Positions 43,401 through 44,744 of a DNA stretch of 44,744 nt are shown here, one piece after another (position 1 is the stretch's first letter; each line of letters begins with the position of its first letter). Source of the DNA: CAZDAW01 sp964503685. GTDB lineage: Bacteria > Chloroflexota > Anaerolineae > Anaerolineales > Anaerolineaceae. The stretch covers positions 1 through 44,744 of the forward strand of contig CAZDAW010000020.1 of NCBI GenBank assembly GCA_964503685.1, in the 5' to 3' direction. The notes beneath the pieces are model-generated. The model made no database searches. It was not told where the DNA came from and saw only the letters and a program-made list of their open reading frames with translations. A program made the position numbers and the translations under genes.

Positions 43401-44196
43401 GCAGAGCTATGTAGGACGGGCAATAGAAGAACGAAAGCCTCTCCTGATCGATAATGTGTGCAGCGATAAAGCAATACGCTGTGCCGGCATGGCAGAAGAA
43501 GCAGGGAGTATTAATTCGGCAATTGTAGCGCCGTTGATAATAGAGAACAGGCCATTAGGCGTCATTTCACTGGATTCTCCTCATTCGAAGGCATTTACAG
43601 AAGCCGACCTGCGATTACTGATCAGCTTTGGCAGCACTGTTACAGCGGTGATTGGCAATGCTCAATTGCACGCGAGCGTTCAGGAACTGGCAATAACTGA
43701 TCCATTGACCAATCTTTACAATCGCCGCGGCTTTTTTGAACTGGGACAGCGGGAAATCAATCGGTCAAATCGAACAGAAAATGAACTGTCGGTCGTATTG
43801 ATTGATACGGATTTGCTCAAGAAAGTTAACGATACCTACGGGCATTCAGTCGGCGATCAGGTTCTGGTATCCATCGCCGGACATTTTCGTACCAACTTGC
43901 GCACGACGGATATTGCCTGCCGTTATGGCGGTGATGAGTTTGCGATTTTGTTGCCCGATACCAGCGTACAAACCGCCATTGAGGTTGTGGACCGGTTGCG
44001 TTGTTGCATCTCGAATACGGTTATCGAAACTACAAATGGCCCCCTGAAAGTGACGATATCGGTTGGAATTGCCAGTAGTTCAGGCGGCGAATGCAACAAT
44101 TTGGATATGTTGTTGAATCAGGCCGACCAGGCTTTGTATGTTTCAAAACAGGAAGGTCGAAATCAGGTTAATGTGTTTTCTGCTGAAAAGGCCTGA
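40462..44196 (+). CDS. MEDS-(GAF)5-GGDEF sensory diguanylate cyclase
   Basis: 1244-residue cytoplasmic sensor. An N-terminal MEDS (DcmR-type) domain (about 18-190; KAGDHFCFLFSSDKEHETAI) is followed by five GAF-like domains (about 245-400, 415-570, 580-735, 745-900, 905-1065) and a GGDEF domain (about 1075-1240). GGDEF is intact at 1156-1160 with an inhibitory RxxD site (R1147-D1150), so it should make c-di-GMP and be product-inhibited. No membrane segment is seen. The repeated linkers ENARL/F...LQ...EEMAALYRAST show the GAF repeats. The ATG at 40462 lacks a strong ribosome site. The HD-GYP-like gene follows 20 nt later, probably in the same operon. Confidence 0.93.
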   Translation: MIKNSDNAATVSSNNGSKMFANVKAGDHFCFLFSSDKEHETAIGQFFRQGLELGEKVLYLYDKYQPDTLLKYLHVEAGSQGSDLLLGQLRILPADEVFIPEGVFEPDQTLAFIRNEISEARCSGYSGLRIGVEMTWALKNKRGSDRLIEYENSLNLFQKDDPCLICCLYDRNVFPPALLFDVLESHSQFVLKNEIYPNRYYGSSKALAKTDREQTLLNNWLEYLVANQKISERVQKIKAEEEQIEMVAALRDSAAALNSTLKIDEVLDRILINLVRVVPHDAANIMLIEGNTARVERVRGYRDYVDEQAVLALRFNILELPNLKSMLKTGKPALIPDTWSDKSWVVHPDTSWVRSYAGAPIQAKGKLVGFINLDSATPGFFTPFHIERLQAFADQAALAVENARLFNSLQLQAEEMAALYRASTPLINPVRDIKVLAEQIAKAINEEFTASHCGILLVDEDANKLKLLAQSGYCHQYIPELPLDGKGLTVAAFRSRQFVYCPDVSVDPLFIRGADETRSELDIPMQVGDHVLGVINLESSRLDAFDERVRRIITSYADRAALAFQNAILFSAVKKHDEQMALMNEITQASLSAADLKTMMTEFIPKIESLTQADCCVIILWDYSRQQVVPFLGDKPYKKQMLDLLGNSAYANLINQGIHAETTIILDRESPDIASSFERLKQMPFEVFIWAPLSVLDRRLGALLLGFIQYRKLSQEEISLTEQAAGQIALAIARVQSLDFARRRAQEAENLRGAVAALTSSLDLKKVLENILDYLEKVISFDSACIFLKEGEELRVVASKGLPASGETVFDSDDVLIREVWDTGLPLILKDAQADPRFRNWGGTDYIRGWMCIPFIGRMGFFGALTIDSRQPGAYGVEEAALAMTFANHAVIAVENARLYKEEQQRARELEALHSATAMLVSTLDLDILLERILTAAVMAIPAAKKGSLWLLDEATNELHVRATYGYEDIRLCNLVLSNGQSYVGRAIEERKPLLIDNVCSDKAIRCAGMAEEAGSINSAIVAPLIIENRPLGVISLDSPHSKAFTEADLRLLISFGSTVTAVIGNAQLHASVQELAITDPLTNLYNRRGFFELGQREINRSNRTENELSVVLIDTDLLKKVNDTYGHSVGDQVLVSIAGHFRTNLRTTDIACRYGGDEFAILLPDTSVQTAIEVVDRLRCCISNTVIETTNGPLKVTISVGIASSSGGECNNLDMLLNQADQALYVSKQEGRNQVNVFSAEKA

Positions 44197-44216
44197 CTGA
44201 GGATATAGGAGTTGTA

Positions 44217-44744
44217 ATGAATCATCAAACAGACGAAGGATTGTTAAATTTTAACTCGGCAAATGAGGGTCCTTGGTTTGAGGCAGTAAAAAATAACCGG
44301 GATGGGATTCTCTTGATTGATCAGGAAGGGATTGTCCGATATATCAATCAGGCCTGGCTTAAAATGATGGGCATGGAAGAAAGAGAATTATTAGGAAAGC
44401 CGCTTACATTTTCATTGCCTGAAGGTGAAAAGGGAGAGATCGAATGGACCCATAAGGGTCGAGTGATTGCTTTAGAAATTAATCGATACCCTGTCCGGTG
44501 GAACGGCATGGTCGGTCAGGTGGTCATTTTACACGAAACTGGCCTTGAAAAACGATACGAAAATTTACAGCTTGCCTATAAAGAACTGTCGGATGCTTTC
44601 GATGCGACATTGAAAAGCTGGGCGAATGCGATCGAAGTGCGCTGTCGAAAAAAGTTTGACCACACTCAGAAATCACTGGAGTTAACCCTGAAACTGGCAA
44701 GAAAGCTGGGCGTTCCAGAAGACGAGTTGCCCCATAACAGCCGT
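44217..44744 (+). CDS. PAS protein with start of an HD-GYP domain, cut by window edge
   Basis: The ATG at 44217 (AGGAG 5 nt upstream) opens a frame of 176 codons running off the window. A PAS domain (about 18-108; NRDGILLIDQEGIVRYINQAWLKMMGM-type core) is followed by a helical linker and AFDATLKSWANAIEVRCRKKFDHTQKSLELTLKLARKLG (127-165), the opening helix of HD-GYP phosphodiesterases, where the usual reading is GHT...VT. The catalytic HD and GYP residues lie outside the window. The partnership with the upstream diguanylate cyclase suggests c-di-GMP breakdown, which is inference. Confidence 0.8.
   Translation, partial: MNHQTDEGLLNFNSANEGPWFEAVKNNRDGILLIDQEGIVRYINQAWLKMMGMEERELLGKPLTFSLPEGEKGEIEWTHKGRVIALEINRYPVRWNGMVGQVVILHETGLEKRYENLQLAYKELSDAFDATLKSWANAIEVRCRKKFDHTQKSLELTLKLARKLGVPEDELPHNSR

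Overview
The window reads as a chromosomal segment of a Chloroflexota bacterium, most likely of the Anaerolineae type. This is inferred from the gene set, not from a marker gene: a cobalamin-dependent ribonucleotide reductase beside nrdR, a complete division and cell-wall cluster with a CvpA-like gene inside it, Thr/Pro-rich lipoprotein linkers, and many GAF/PAS/GGDEF sensors. No rRNA, tRNA, transposase or CRISPR array was found.

Region 1 (1-3021, minus strand): nrdR followed by nrdJ, which is cut by the left window edge. A promoter and two NrdR-box-like palindromes precede nrdR, so nucleotide reduction is probably autoregulated. nrdJ is clearly more GC-rich at third codon positions than its neighbours.

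Region 2 (3329-20631, minus strand): a tightly packed dcw operon in the order mraZ, rsmH, ftsL-like, ftsI, murF, mraY, murD, ftsW, murG, cvpA-like, murC, murB, ddl, ftsQ, ftsA, ftsZ. Most junctions are 1-8 nt overlaps or 1-2 nt gaps. A consensus-like promoter is followed directly by four direct repeats of 10-bp period, the expected MraZ operator. murE is absent.

Region 3 (20703-25721): a cysteine-desulfurase-like class V aminotransferase diverges from mraZ and meets a MalY/PatB-type C-S lyase tail to tail. Next come an unrecognised HExxH protein with a small PAS protein one base downstream, a strong terminator, and a Fur/PerR-family regulator plus ferritin pair under a consensus promoter overlapped by Fur/PerR-type boxes.

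Region 4 (25766-32742): signalling genes: a membrane GAF-PAS-GGDEF-EAL protein, a NarL-type response regulator with its GAF histidine kinase, and a divergent Cache-HAMP-PAS histidine kinase.

Region 5 (32808-39809): a UbiA-like membrane protein, two consecutive MoeA genes (the second fused to a periplasmic-binding-protein-like domain) and a single-domain receiver, apparently one operon; then a BCP-type peroxiredoxin, rsfS (probably with a CTG start), thpR and a lipoprotein.

Region 6 (39810-44744): a gene-poor stretch carrying a 97-bp inverted-repeat element, then a 1244-residue MEDS-(GAF)5-GGDEF protein and, 20 nt further, a PAS/HD-GYP gene cut by the right edge. The last two probably make and break c-di-GMP in the same circuit. 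Overall the left half is conserved housekeeping and the right half is accessory sensing and cofactor metabolism.
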